DNA of 64,000 nucleotides from Streptomyces sp. YPW6 (GCF_018866325.1 NZ_CP076457.1:6297001-6361000), one strand, 5' to 3'; counted from the first letter of the stretch, positions 7,868-17,794 are shown. The notes: generated by a model from the letters alone, not told the origin. Made by a program: numbers and translations.

Positions 7868-8527
7868 ATGAGCGAGCAGCAGCCGGAATCCGTCCGCCGG
7901 GCCTGGCAGGGCGTCGTCGACACGGCCCGCCGGAGCGCGGCGGACGGCCTCGTCGTCGGAACCTCGGGCAATGTGTCCGCCCGTGTCGGCGACCTCGTCC
8001 TGGTGACCCCCAGCGGGGTGCCCTACGACCGGCTCGGACCCGAGGACGCGGTCGGCGTCGACCTGGCCGGCCGACAGGTCCTCGGGGATCTCGGGCCGAC
8101 CAGTGAACTCCCCCTCCACCTGGCGGTCTACCGCTCCACCGACGCCGCCGCCGTGGTGCACACCCACGCCGTGCACGCCACCGCCGTCTCCACCCTCGTC
8201 GCCGAGGTGCCGCTCGTGCACTACGCGGCGGCCCTCCTCGGCGGCCCCGTCCGCACCGCCGCCTACGCGCGCTACGGCACCCCGGAGCTGGCCGACGCCA
8301 TGCTCGAAGCGCTCCGGGGCCGCACCGGCTGCCTGCTCGCCAACCACGGCACCGTCACCTACGGCGACACGCTCGACCAGGCCTACGACCGCACCGCCCA
8401 ACTGGAGTGGCTGTGCCACCTCTGGCTCACCGCCGGCTCGCTGCCGGGCCGCAGCCCGGCGCTGCTCACCCCCGCCCAGCTGGCCGAGGTGACCGAGGCG
8501 CTCAAGGGATACGGCCAGCCCGGCTGA
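7868..8527 (+). CDS. Class II aldolase/adducin family protein (L-fuculose-phosphate aldolase-like)
   Basis: The 219-residue protein resembles metal-dependent fuculose/ribulose-phosphate aldolases. It shows the phosphate-binding GTSGNVSAR, the TPSGVPYD motif, the catalytic Glu in TSELPLHLAVYR, zinc ligands in VVHTHAVHA, and the third histidine in LLANHGTVTYG. The real sugar-phosphate substrate cannot be told from sequence. It starts at an ATG predicted to be leaderless; a longer frame upstream has no coding character. It stands alone, followed by a 550-bp repeat-rich gap. Confidence 0.87.
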   Translation: MSEQQPESVRRAWQGVVDTARRSAADGLVVGTSGNVSARVGDLVLVTPSGVPYDRLGPEDAVGVDLAGRQVLGDLGPTSELPLHLAVYRSTDAAAVVHTHAVHATAVSTLVAEVPLVHYAAALLGGPVRTAAYARYGTPELADAMLEALRGRTGCLLANHGTVTYGDTLDQAYDRTAQLEWLCHLWLTAGSLPGRSPALLTPAQLAEVTEALKGYGQPG

Positions 8528-8548
8528 CGGGGAGGGGCCGAGAACCTG

Positions 8549-8833
8549 CCCCGCGTCGGCCGGGTCCCTGCCCCGCGTCGGCCGGGTCCTCGTCCCGCGT
8601 CGGCCGGGTCCCTGTCCCGGCGTCGCCCGGCCCCGTCCCGCGCCGCCCGGGTCCCTGTCCCGGCGTCGCCCGGCCCCCGTCCCGCGCCGCCCGGGTCGTG
8701 GTCCCGCTTCGCCCTGGGCTCGGCCCTGAGCCGCAGGAGGCCGGGTCCCGCGTCGCCTCGGGCCGGCTCCCGCGCCGCGCGAGAATCGGTGTGGGGCCGC
8801 CCGGGGCCGGGGCCCGGGCCGCCCGAGGTCGGG
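8549..8833. repeat. Degenerate 22-bp tandem array, about 13 units
   Basis: Units of 22 bases (one of 21) resembling TCCCGCGTCGGCCGGGTCCC run head to tail in register, best conserved at the left end and decaying to the right. The period is not a multiple of three and no ORF has coding character here. It starts 22 bases after the aldolase stop. Function unknown. Confidence 0.7.
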
Positions 8834-8887
8834 TCCGAGGCCGTCGGCGTCCCGAGCCGCCCCCGGCAGCCCGTTTCGGAGGGCCCG

Positions 8888-9010
8888 CCCGGGCAGCCCG
8901 GCCCCGGGAGGGCCGCCCTGGGCAGCCCCGGCCCTGGAGGGCGCGCCCTGGGCACCCTCCCGCGTCCCGGCGGCCCGCCCTGGGCCCCCGCGTCCCGGGG
9001 CAGCCCCCGG
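8888..9010. repeat. Second GC-rich repeat with GCCCTGGGCA core, about 30-bp spacing
   Basis: Four imperfect copies of a unit with GCCCGGGCAGCCC or GCCCTGGGCA cores follow the 22-bp array. Together the two arrays fill most of the 556-bp gap between the aldolase and hydrolase genes. Nothing else is recognisable in that gap. Confidence 0.5.
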
Positions 9011-9083
9011 CCCCGGACGGACCCCGCCCCCGGACGGCCCCCGCCCACTGGCAGGCCGCCTCCCGGCCCACGACACTGGAGCG

Positions 9084-10211
9084 GTGCGCCCGGTAACCGC
9101 GACGGCAGCGGCCGTCACCTCGATCCTCGGCGTCGGCGCGGCAGCGGTCGCGGCCGGCCGGTACGCCGGTGACGTCGCCCTCAAGGCGACGCCCGAACGC
9201 CCCCTGCCCGCCGACCGCAGACTCACCGTGCACGCCACCGCGGCCGGGCAGGTCACCCTGACCCGTTCCTTCTCGGCGCTGCGGCCCGGCACCTGGGGCC
9301 TCGTCGGGCCAGGGGTCCACGCGGTCGTCGGCCCCGTCGTGGAGGGGGCGTCCGAGGGTGCCGACACCGTCGTCCGCAGGCTGGAGAGCGTCGGCAGGGG
9401 CACGCTCGAACCCGGCGTGAAGGTCCGGCTCACCCCCGCCCTGTACGGCGGCGACCCCGGCAGCGACCTCGGCCTCGACCACCAGGAGGTCGAGATCCCC
9501 GGTGAGCTCGGGACCCTGCCCGCCTGGTACGTCCCCGGCGCGCGCGACACCTGGGTCATCACCGTGCACGGCCTCGGCGCCACCCGGGCCCACCCCATGA
9601 ACCTCATGGGGTTCCTGCACCAGCAGCGCTTCCCCGTGCTCGACCTCGCCTACCGGGGCGACCCGGGAGCTCCCCGCCCCGCCGAGGGCCTCGGCCACTT
9701 CGGCGCCTCCGAGTGGCGCGACCTAGACGCCGCCCTCCGCTACGCCCTCCGCTACGGCGCCCGCAACGTGATCGTCCACGGCTGGTCCACCGGCGCCACC
9801 ATGGCCCTGTACGCCGCCGTCGAGTCCCCGCTCCGCGACCGGATCAGCGGCATCGTCCTGGACTCCCCGGTGCTGGACTGGCCGGTCACCCTCCGCGCCC
9901 TGGCCGCCGCCCGCGGGGTCCCGGCCGCCCTGCTCCCGCTCGCCGTCCGCGCCGCCCAGGGCCGCACCGGGATGGCCGCCACTCCGGTGCTGGAGACCTC
10001 CGTACCGGCTTCCCTGCGCACCCCGACCCTGATCCTGCACGGCCCCGACGACACGATCGCCCCCTGGGACCCCTCCCGCGAACTCGCCGCCCGCCGCCCG
10101 GACCTGGTCAGCCTGCACGCCGTACCGCAGGCTCCGCATGGGTCGATGTGGAACGCCGGTCCGGCCCGCTACGAGGAGACCCTGCGGCGCTTCCTCACGC
10201 CTCTGATGTGA
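9084..10211 (+). CDS. Alpha/beta hydrolase with N-terminal membrane anchor
   Basis: The 375 residues begin with a hydrophobic Ala/Val helix (about residues 5-25) and a long non-catalytic region, then an alpha/beta-hydrolase fold. That fold has the oxyanion HGLGA, nucleophile elbow GWSTG, acid GPDDTIAPWD and catalytic His in PQAPHGSMW. It resembles membrane-anchored serine hydrolases or peptidases of the BEM46 type; the substrate is unknown. The GTG start has no ribosome site, but a -10-like GACACT ends 6 bases upstream, so it may be leaderless. It is probably monocistronic. Confidence 0.82.
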   Translation: MRPVTATAAAVTSILGVGAAAVAAGRYAGDVALKATPERPLPADRRLTVHATAAGQVTLTRSFSALRPGTWGLVGPGVHAVVGPVVEGASEGADTVVRRLESVGRGTLEPGVKVRLTPALYGGDPGSDLGLDHQEVEIPGELGTLPAWYVPGARDTWVITVHGLGATRAHPMNLMGFLHQQRFPVLDLAYRGDPGAPRPAEGLGHFGASEWRDLDAALRYALRYGARNVIVHGWSTGATMALYAAVESPLRDRISGIVLDSPVLDWPVTLRALAAARGVPAALLPLAVRAAQGRTGMAATPVLETSVPASLRTPTLILHGPDDTIAPWDPSRELAARRPDLVSLHAVPQAPHGSMWNAGPARYEETLRRFLTPLM

Positions 10212-10320
10212 GCCGATGGAGTGAACTCCGCCCCTTGCCGCCGCGCCCGGGGAACCTTTCGCGTACCGGGGAAACGGCTTCCGTTTGGGCTTTCGGGCCG
10301 TCAGGGGCAAGACTGCTCCC

Positions 10321-11739
10321 GTGACGTCCCGTACTCCGCGCGACTCCAGGCTGCGACTTGTCCGCCCGCGACCCCTTGCCACCGCCCGCAAGGCCGTGAC
10401 CACCCGGCGCACCAGGCCGGCTCCCCGGCCCCCCGAGGGCACCCCGCCCCGCGCGGAACTGGCCCGCCAGGCCAGGGCGGTGCTCGCCGACGCCGTACGC
10501 ATCGCCCACTGGGCCGCGGGTACCCCGGGGCCGGGGACCGCGACCCCGCTCGCGGCCCACGCCCTCGAACGCGCGGCCACCGCCCTGGAGCTCTCCCCGG
10601 CGCAGGTCCGCGCCGGCTGGGACCGGGCCCGGCTGGCCGGACTCGTCGAACTCCACGGCGACACCGCCCGCCCCGGCTGGCGGCTGCGCGCCTGGGACCG
10701 GGACGACTCCGCCGTGCTGCGCGGCTGGGTCGCGCTCTTCGACGCCTGGTCGCTCGTCCACGCCGCCCCCGAAGGCGTCGAGGCGGGCGCGGTCGCCGAA
10801 GCCATCGAGGCCGTGCCCCAGGTGCTCTCCCTCCTCCAGCTCTCCGCGGGGCCCGTCACCGTCCCCGCCCTCCTCGACCTCCTCGGCCAGCGCGTCGCCG
10901 AACTCCACGAGGAGCGCTGCGAAGTGCCCCTGGGGCCCGGCAGAACCGCCTCCGCCGCCCCGGCCGGGACGGACGCCGGCCGGGCCGCCGCCACTGCGGG
11001 ACCCGACCGGAGCGCCGACCTCAACGCCCTGCTGCTCGACTGGGCCCTGGAGGGCCTCGCCGCCGTCGGGGCGCTGACCCTCGGCAGAGGGCACGCCACC
11101 CTCACCCCGCTCGGCAACTGGGCGGTCTGGGTCAAGCTGGAACAGATCTGCGTCGCCGCCCAGAGCCCCGCCGGCAACATCGAGCAGTCCGCCGCCGACA
11201 TGCTCCTCGGCTGCGCCCGGCTCACCCCGGGCCCGGCCCGCGACGAATACCGCGCCTGGCTCGCCGCCCGCACCATCCGAAGCGCCGTCGCCGAACTGCT
11301 CGCCGTCGCCCGGGGTGAGGACGCCCTGCTGCGCGGACTGGCCTTCGAGGCGCTGCGCGTCGTCGGCGCCCCCGCGGAGCCCGAGGTCCGCGCCGTGCTC
11401 GCCGAACCCTCGCTGCGTCCCTACGCGCTGCTCTGGCTCGCCGAGTACGAGGGCAACGACCCCGACGACGCCCAGGACGTGCTCAGCCGTGAGGAGTCCA
11501 CCTGGCTCTGGGTCGACACGGCCGCCGCCGTCGCCGACCACGGCGAGACCGGACTGCTGGTGCGCCACCTCGACTCCGCCGTCCAGGGCACCGTCCCGGC
11601 CCTCCTCGACGAGGTCAGGGCCGTGGGCCACCCCCGCACCGTCCAGGTCCTGGTCGCCCTGGCCGCGGCCCACCCGGACCCGGCCCTGGCCAAAGCGGTC
11701 CGCCGGGCCGCCTTCCAGGTGCACACCGGAGGAGCCTGA
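10321..11739 (+). CDS. Conserved Streptomyces protein of unknown function
   Basis: I do not recognise a named family. The 472 residues start with an Arg/Pro-rich basic stretch and continue with an Ala-rich helical body. The C-terminal third looks like HEAT/ARM-type helix pairs (for example the AEPEVRAVLAEPSLRPYALL and VLVALAAAHPDPALAKAVRR stretches). A middle segment resembles a winged-helix-like domain (ALELSPAQVRAGWDRARLAGLVELHG). The GTG is chosen because upstream in-frame codons lack coding character. A -10-like AAGACT ends 6 bases before it. Confidence 0.7.
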   Translation: MTSRTPRDSRLRLVRPRPLATARKAVTTRRTRPAPRPPEGTPPRAELARQARAVLADAVRIAHWAAGTPGPGTATPLAAHALERAATALELSPAQVRAGWDRARLAGLVELHGDTARPGWRLRAWDRDDSAVLRGWVALFDAWSLVHAAPEGVEAGAVAEAIEAVPQVLSLLQLSAGPVTVPALLDLLGQRVAELHEERCEVPLGPGRTASAAPAGTDAGRAAATAGPDRSADLNALLLDWALEGLAAVGALTLGRGHATLTPLGNWAVWVKLEQICVAAQSPAGNIEQSAADMLLGCARLTPGPARDEYRAWLAARTIRSAVAELLAVARGEDALLRGLAFEALRVVGAPAEPEVRAVLAEPSLRPYALLWLAEYEGNDPDDAQDVLSREESTWLWVDTAAAVADHGETGLLVRHLDSAVQGTVPALLDEVRAVGHPRTVQVLVALAAAHPDPALAKAVRRAAFQVHTGGA

Positions 11740-11764
11740 CCCGCACGCGCCCCGGGACCCTCGC

Positions 11765-12178
11765 TCAGCCGGCGGACCCCGGGGCGTACGTCCCGAAGCT
11801 CCACACGTTGCCCTCGGCGTCCCGCGCCATGTAGTCCCGGGAGCCGTAGTCCTGGTCGGTCGGCTCCATCAGGATCTCCACGCCGAACTCCCGGGCCCGG
11901 GCGCAGTGCTCGTCCACCTCGTCGACCACCACGTACACCCCCGCCGGGCCCGCGCCCGCCATCGCCCGCGCGAAAACGCCCTCGCGTCCCGTGGAGCCGA
12001 GCATCACCCTGCCGTTGCCCAGGGACAGCTCGGCATGCAGCACACCGCCGTTCTCGCCTTCGTAGACGGCCTCCTCGGTGAAACCGAAACCCTGGGTCAG
12101 CGTTCTGATCGCCGCCCTCGCGTCGTCGTAGAGGATCGTCGGGTAGATCGTCGCAACCCCGCTCGCCGCGCCTGCCAT
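11765..12178 (-). CDS. VOC-superfamily (glyoxalase-like) protein
   Basis: The 137-residue protein has the paired beta-alpha-beta-beta-beta pattern of vicinal-oxygen-chelate proteins: TIYPTILYDDARAAIRTLTQ near the start and the closing phrase RDPEGN-like ARDAEGNVWSFGTY. Similar proteins are annotated as glyoxalase/bleomycin-resistance or PhnB-like; the substrate is not predictable. The ATG is preceded by AGGAGAGG eight bases upstream, so the longer GTG start nine bases earlier is rejected. It is convergent with the unknown-function gene, with only 25 bases between their stops. Confidence 0.85.
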   Translation of the reverse strand: MAGAASGVATIYPTILYDDARAAIRTLTQGFGFTEEAVYEGENGGVLHAELSLGNGRVMLGSTGREGVFARAMAGAGPAGVYVVVDEVDEHCARAREFGVEILMEPTDQDYGSRDYMARDAEGNVWSFGTYAPGSAG

Positions 12179-12327
12179 GACACGCACCTCTCCTGCCGGT
12201 CACATCCCTCCGATGTGATCTGTGTCTCAGTCTTCCACCGGGGACTGACAACGGCGTGCCGCCCGGGGCCGCGTGCCCGCCGGTCCGGGCCCGCCGGGCA
12301 CGCGGAAAAGCAGTTGCGCACCGCCAG

Positions 12328-12333
12328 TAGAAT
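12328..12333 (+). promoter_or_regulatory. -10 box TAGAAT of a predicted leaderless leader ORF
   Basis: TAGAAT ends 7 bases before the ATG of the short ORF, so transcription would begin at or beside the start codon. No convincing -35 is seen at 17-18 bases, which is common in this genus. Confidence 0.5.
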
Positions 12334-12340
12334 GGGCCGT

Positions 12341-12364
12341 ATGGCCTATCTCCTTGTGCATTAG
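12341..12364 (+). CDS. Seven-residue leader ORF (MAYLLVH) upstream of the ABC-F gene
   Basis: ATG-GCC-TAT-CTC-CTT-GTG-CAT-TAG lies 60 bases before the ABC-F start. With the -10 box just upstream it would be the first thing translated on the mRNA. Short leader ORFs control several ABC-F genes through ribosome stalling. No strong alternative hairpin pair was found in the 60-base gap, so the mechanism is open. Confidence 0.45.
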   Translation: MAYLLVH

Positions 12365-12424
12365 CGGCGTCGAGAGACCTCCGCCCTCGTCCCTCCGCCG
12401 TCCTGACTGCCCTGGAGTTTTCCC

Positions 12425-14023
<1,599 letters not shown>

Positions 14024-14363
14024 TCCACCGGGGGCCCGCCCGATCCGCCGGGGATGGATCATTCGGCCTACGCGCGCTCCGTCATCTGTGTGAGGGCGTC
14101 TCGTACTCCGGTGGTGCGCCCGGCGCTCATCCGTCGCGCACCCCTTTTCCGGACGTCCTTCCCCGTACGGCCCTGACCTGCCGGTTCTCCGGCCGGTCAG
14201 GGCCGTACGCCCTGGTACGGCGATGGGAATCAGGGATTCCGCTCGTGTCGAAGCCCCTTTCGTCCGGGAAACCGCTCGCACCGACCTTGCCGAATGGGTG
14301 GCCAGGAAGCGCGGAAGGGGTGATCATGAGAAGTCCAGAGCGCACTTCCCCGAGGAGGCACGG
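14024..14363. other. 340-bp intergenic region between ABC-F gene and gbn
   Basis: It holds the strong hairpin at 14164-14209 and, after it, the presumed gbn promoter region. An in-frame extension of gbn back to 14223 exists, but its translation does not look like the family and it lacks a ribosome site. No other gene is seen. Confidence 0.6.
14164..14209. terminator. Hairpin terminator after the ABC-F gene
   Basis: Perfect 15-bp stem CGTACGGCCCTGACC with its complement, plus a GC-rich inner loop that can pair further. No T tract follows. It lies 141 bases beyond the ABC-F stop. Confidence 0.8.
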
Positions 14364-14585
14364 GTGGCTGAGACTCTGAAGAAGGGCAGCCGGGTGACCG
14401 GCGCCGCGCGTGACAAGCTCGCGGCAGACCTGAAGAAGAAGTACGACTCCGGTGCGAGCATCAGGGCGCTGGCCGAGGAAACCGGCCGCTCCTACGGGTT
14501 CGTCCACCGGATGCTCAGTGAGTCCGGAGTGACGCTGCGGGGACGTGGCGGCGCGACCCGGGGCAAGAAGGCCGCTTCAGCCTGA
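14364..14585 (+). CDS. gbn: GATC-binding nucleoid-associated protein Gbn
   Basis: The 73-residue basic protein matches my memory of S. coelicolor SCO1839 (Gbn), a small abundant nucleoid protein that binds GATC-centred sites and affects development. It has a lysine-rich N-terminus (VAETLKKGSRVTG), a predicted helix-turn-helix (SGASIRALAEETGRSYGFVH, then RMLSESGV) and a basic C-terminal tail ending KKAASA. The GTG start is set by GAGGAGG just upstream and gives exactly the known protein size. It is probably monocistronic, with hairpins on both sides. Confidence 0.88.
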   Translation: MAETLKKGSRVTGAARDKLAADLKKKYDSGASIRALAEETGRSYGFVHRMLSESGVTLRGRGGATRGKKAASA

Positions 14586-14639
14586 GGGCCTTCGAGGTTT
14601 CGTCGTCGGCGTCATCCGGAACCGACGGAACAGGGGTGG

Positions 14640-14671
14640 CCACCCGGCTGACCGCAAGGTCGTCCGGGTGG
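14640..14671 (+). terminator. Hairpin terminator after gbn
   Basis: An 8-bp stem CCACCCGG/CCGGGTGG with a 16-base loop is followed by the T-rich GTTACTGTTC, 55 bases after the gbn stop. Confidence 0.6.
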
Positions 14672-14680
14672 TTACTGTTC

Positions 14681-14705
14681 AGTCACTTACTACCGAGTGC
14701 TGACT
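14681..14705. promoter_or_regulatory. Imperfect inverted repeat before the enoyl-CoA hydratase gene
   Basis: AGTCACT and AGTG-CTGACT form an interrupted dyad 23-47 bases before the ATG, in the promoter position. It resembles a TetR-type operator in size and symmetry, but no regulator gene is adjacent. Confidence 0.3.
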
Positions 14706-14727
14706 GCACCCCATCCGGAGGCGCCCC

Positions 14728-15519
14728 ATGACCTCGATCGACCCTGTGCTCGACAAGGACGGCGTACGGCTCACCGTCGACGACGCCGTCGCCACGGTGA
14801 CGCTCACCAACCCGGCCAAGCGCAACGCTCAGTCTCCCGCTCTGTGGCGGGCGTTGACGGAGGCCGGACGGGTGCTGCCCGGCACGGTTCGGGTCGTGGT
14901 CCTGCGCGGCGAGGGCAAGTCCTTCTCCGCGGGCCTCGACCGGCAGGCCTTCACCCCCGAAGGCTTCGACGGCGAGCCGTCGTTCCTCGACATGGCGCGC
15001 GGCCCGGAGGCCGAACTCGACGCGACCATCGCGGAGTACCAGGAGGCGTTCACCTGGTGGCGTCGCAACGACCTCGTGTCGATCGCGACGGTCCAGGGCC
15101 ACGCCATCGGCGCCGGCTTCCAGCTCGCCCTCGCCTGCGATCTGCGGATCGTCGCCGAGGACGTGCAGTTCGCCATGCGCGAGACCAGCCTCGGCCTCGT
15201 TCCCGACCTCACGGGCACCCACCCCCTGGTGAACCTCGTGGGATACGCCCGCGCGCTCGAAATCTGCGCCACGGGCCGCTTCGTCCACGCGGAGGAGGCC
15301 GAGCGCACCGGCCTCGCCAACCTCGTCGTCCCCGCCGACCAGCTCGACGCCGCGGCCCGGGACCTGGCCGCGGCCCTGGTGGCAGCGCCCCGCGACGCCG
15401 TCGTCGAGACGAAGGCTCTCCTCGCCGGCGCGCTCTCGCGCGACTACGAGCAGCAGCGCGTCGCGGAGCGGGCCGCCCAGGGCCGTCGGCTCCGCGACCT
15501 GGCGGGGATCACCGACTGA
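14728..15519 (+). CDS. Enoyl-CoA hydratase/isomerase family protein
   Basis: This 263-residue crotonase-fold protein probably hydrates or isomerises an acyl-CoA. It shows the NPAKRNAQ substrate loop, the oxyanion-hole region VLRGEGKSFSAGLDRQAF, and the second oxyanion segment VQGHAIGAGFQLALACDLRI, with the family Glu region in MRETSLGLVPDLTGT. The exact reaction and CoA ester cannot be assigned. The ATG follows GGAGG by 6-7 bases. It stands alone; the 298-bp region after it has no gene I can support. Confidence 0.9.
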   Translation: MTSIDPVLDKDGVRLTVDDAVATVTLTNPAKRNAQSPALWRALTEAGRVLPGTVRVVVLRGEGKSFSAGLDRQAFTPEGFDGEPSFLDMARGPEAELDATIAEYQEAFTWWRRNDLVSIATVQGHAIGAGFQLALACDLRIVAEDVQFAMRETSLGLVPDLTGTHPLVNLVGYARALEICATGRFVHAEEAERTGLANLVVPADQLDAAARDLAAALVAAPRDAVVETKALLAGALSRDYEQQRVAERAAQGRRLRDLAGITD

Positions 15520-15817
15520 CATCCCGGGAGGCACCGCGAACGGCGGCCCCCCCCCACACGGCCCCCGACCGTGCCGCCGGACGCCGTCCCCCGTCGTACC
15601 GACCGCATGGCCGGACGCGACGCCCCGCCGCCGATCGCCGCCGCCCGGCGCGAGGGTGTCGGCGTCATCGTCGCCGTCACGCGGCGTTCCGGCGGGGCTT
15701 CGGCACCGCAGGACCCCACCAGGGGGCCGGTCGGAGCTGTCTCGCCGCGCGTCATCACCCGGAGCCTCCGCCCGGCCCGGTCGGCGGGTGGCCCGGCCCG
15801 CTTCGCCACCGTCGCCG

Positions 15818-16647
15818 TCACCCGGCAGCCGGGCCGGGTTCCGTCGCCGGAGCCCCGCCCGGCCCCACCACGTCCGTGACCAGCACCGATACCGGCAGCC
15901 GCGTCTCCGTGGCCGCCGCCACCGCCCTACGCACCGACCGGGCGACATCCAGCGCCCGGCTGTTCCCGGCCGTCGCCACCTCGACCCGTACGTGGTCCCG
16001 GGCGGTGTGCACCGGGCTGCCGAGGACCCGGGTCAGCGAGACCACGCCCGGCGCTCCGGCGGCGGCCGCCGCCACCGTGCCCTCCGGCTCCGCAGCACGG
16101 GCCGTCGACGTGGCCGGAGCCTCGGTCACCTGATCGGGCGTACCGTCCTCCAGCAATGCCGTCACCGTCAGGTCCACCTCGGCGATCTCCAGGCCCAGCC
16201 GGGCCGCGGCGGCCGTCAGGAGCGCCGCGCGCAGGGCCGCCGCGGTGTCCGGCAGCGGCCGGTCCGGGGCCGCCGAGAACTCCGCCTCGATCCGCAGGGG
16301 CCCCGGCGGCAGCGCGCTCGGCGGAGCCGGGGCCGCACCGAGCCGCCCCGGCCCTCCGGGGCCCGCGGAGCACCGGCTCCGTCCTCGGCGCCCGGCGCCG
16401 CTGCGTCCCCGGCGCCCGCCCCCGTACCCTCCCCGGGAGCCGCCTCCTCCGCCAGACCGATCCGCAGCTCCCCGAGCACCGCCCCGGGACGGGCCGCCGC
16501 CCCGCGCAGCACCGACGCGGCAGCCGTCTCCGCGATCCACACGCCGTCCGCCGGAGTGCCCAGCGGCAGCAGCCGGCCGAGCCCCAGCCGTTCCCGTACC
16601 CCAGCGGTCCATCCGTCGGCCCTCCACGGGCCCCGCGCCGTCGTCAT
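15818..16647 (-). pseudogene. Nucleopolyhedrovirus P10-family-like protein, interrupted by a frameshift
   Basis: Two reading frames together make one protein. Residues from the ATG at 16647 (MTTARGPWRADGWTAGVRE...LGLGRLLPLGTPADGVWI) run in one frame to about 16350. Then a -1 frame carries APAPPSALPPGPLRIEAEFS to the stop. The whole is one base short of 277 codons. The C-terminal half repeats an Asp23-like pattern (VRVEVATAGNSRALDVARSV). RefSeq calls such Streptomyces proteins P10 family. It is divergent from the Asp23 operon, so a related envelope role is likely. A missing base in a C4 run (16346-16349) would explain it, so the gene may be intact in the organism. Confidence 0.6.
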
Positions 16648-16740
16648 CGCCCCAGCCTGCCGCATCCACGGCGCGGGATGGGGAAAGCGCACTTAACGTG
16701 GGCAAGGAAGTCCAACCCTGTCCCGAAGGGAAGAGTGGCG

Positions 16741-17211
16741 ATGACCGAGAGCTCACAGCGCAACAACCCCACCGGCGGTTCGGGCGACAAGTCCCTCGGC
16801 AAACGCGGCGGCGGCGACCCCGGCACCCGGGGCCGTACCAGCATCGCGGACGGCGTCGTCGAGAAGATCGCCGGGATGGCGGCACGCGACGTCGGCGGCG
16901 TCCACGCCATGGGAAGCGGCCTGTCGCGCACGTTCGGCGCGGTCCGCGACCGGGTCCCCGGCGGCGGCAAGTCCGTCACCCGCGGTGTGAAGGCCGAGGT
17001 CGGCGAGTCCCAGGCGGCCCTCGACCTGGAGATCGTCGTCGACTACGGCGTGTCCATCGCCGACGTGGCCCGCGACGTCCGCGAGAACGTCGTCGCCGCG
17101 GTCGAGCGGATGACCGGCCTCGAAGTCGTCGAGGTCAACATCGCGGTCAGCGACGTCAAGCTGCCCGACGAGGACGACGACGAGGACGAGACCGAGCAGC
17201 GGGTCCAGTAG
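16741..17211 (+). CDS. Asp23/Gls24-family envelope stress protein
   Basis: The 156-residue protein has a disordered Gly/Ser-rich N-terminus and an Asp23 domain from about residue 35 to 145. That domain shows GRTSIADGVVEKIAGMAARD, VGGVHAMGSG and GLEVVEVNIAVSDVKL, and an acidic tail follows. In staphylococci Asp23 is membrane-tethered by AmaP and linked to cell-envelope stress. Here it heads a five-gene run that ends with an AmaP-like gene, so the same partnership is likely. The ATG has a loose AAGGGAAGAG upstream. Confidence 0.9.
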   Translation: MTESSQRNNPTGGSGDKSLGKRGGGDPGTRGRTSIADGVVEKIAGMAARDVGGVHAMGSGLSRTFGAVRDRVPGGGKSVTRGVKAEVGESQAALDLEIVVDYGVSIADVARDVRENVVAAVERMTGLEVVEVNIAVSDVKLPDEDDDEDETEQRVQ

Positions 17212-17255
17212 CCCTTCCGCACCTCCGTCGCACGGCAGTTGAGGAGAGAGACACG

Positions 17256-17447
17256 ATGAGCATGGCTGTCGCCGGCCTGTTGGCCGGCATGGCGCTCGGG
17301 TTCGCCGGATACTTCGGCGGCTTCGGAGCCTTCGTCCTGGTGGCCGCGCTGGGCGCGATCGGCTTCATCGCCGGCCGCTTCCTGGACGGTGACCTGGAGC
17401 CCGGCGACTTCTTCCGGAGTCGCGAGCGCGGCGACCGGCGACGGTGA
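17256..17447 (+). CDS. Small membrane protein in the Asp23 operon
   Basis: The 63 residues comprise two glycine-rich hydrophobic helices (AVAGLLAGMALGFAGYFGGF and FVLVAALGAIGFIAGRFLDG) and a charged tail rich in Arg. GAGGAGAG precedes the ATG by about 7 bases. The TGA overlaps the GTG of the next gene. It resembles DUF2273-like small envelope proteins found with Asp23 genes, but I hold the family name loosely. Confidence 0.8.
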   Translation: MSMAVAGLLAGMALGFAGYFGGFGAFVLVAALGAIGFIAGRFLDGDLEPGDFFRSRERGDRRR

Positions 17448-17794
17448 CGGCGGTGACCGGCCGGGTCGCCGCCGCCGAACGGGGCGAGACCCGGATCGCC
17501 GACCGTGTCGTCGCCAAGATCGCCGCCCACGCGGCGAAGGAGGCGGTCGAGGAACCGCCCGCGGACGGCGCACCGCCGCGTGCCACGGTCACCGTGCACC
17601 GTGACACGGCCCGGGTCCGGGTCAGTCTGGAGCTCGGCTATCCCAGCGACATCGGCCGCCAGTGCGGTGCCGTACGCCGCCGGGTCGCCCAACGGGTCAC
17701 GACACTGGCCGGCATGGAGGTGCCCGAAGTGGCCGTCCAGGTCGAGCGGCTGCATCCCGCCGGAGCGAACGCCGCACACGGGAGGATCCGATGA
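17444..17794 (+). CDS. Second, short Asp23-domain protein
   Basis: The 116-residue protein has the Asp23 core without the long disordered leader: GETRIADRVVAKIAAHAAKE, a beta strand RATVTVHRDTARVRVSLELG, and the C-terminal MEVPEVAVQVERL. The GTG start overlaps the previous stop (GTGA) and its own TGA overlaps the next ATG, so translation is coupled on both sides. It is probably a partner or paralogue of the first Asp23 protein. Confidence 0.87.
   Translation: MTAVTGRVAAAERGETRIADRVVAKIAAHAAKEAVEEPPADGAPPRATVTVHRDTARVRVSLELGYPSDIGRQCGAVRRRVAQRVTTLAGMEVPEVAVQVERLHPAGANAAHGRIR

Noticed and set aside
8549..8833. CRISPR array
   Set aside because: Units are head to tail without unique spacers and no cas genes are present.
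8502..9698. Minus-strand ORF across the 22-bp repeat array
   Set aside because: Repeat period is not a multiple of three and the protein is low-complexity Arg/Gly; the downstream part overlaps the real hydrolase gene.
14223..14363. 47-residue N-terminal extension of Gbn
   Set aside because: No ribosome site; GTG 14364 has an excellent one and gives the expected 73 residues.
15571..15879. 102-residue plus-strand ORF after the enoyl-CoA hydratase gene
   Set aside because: Pro/Arg-rich, no ribosome site, overlaps the P10-like gene end.
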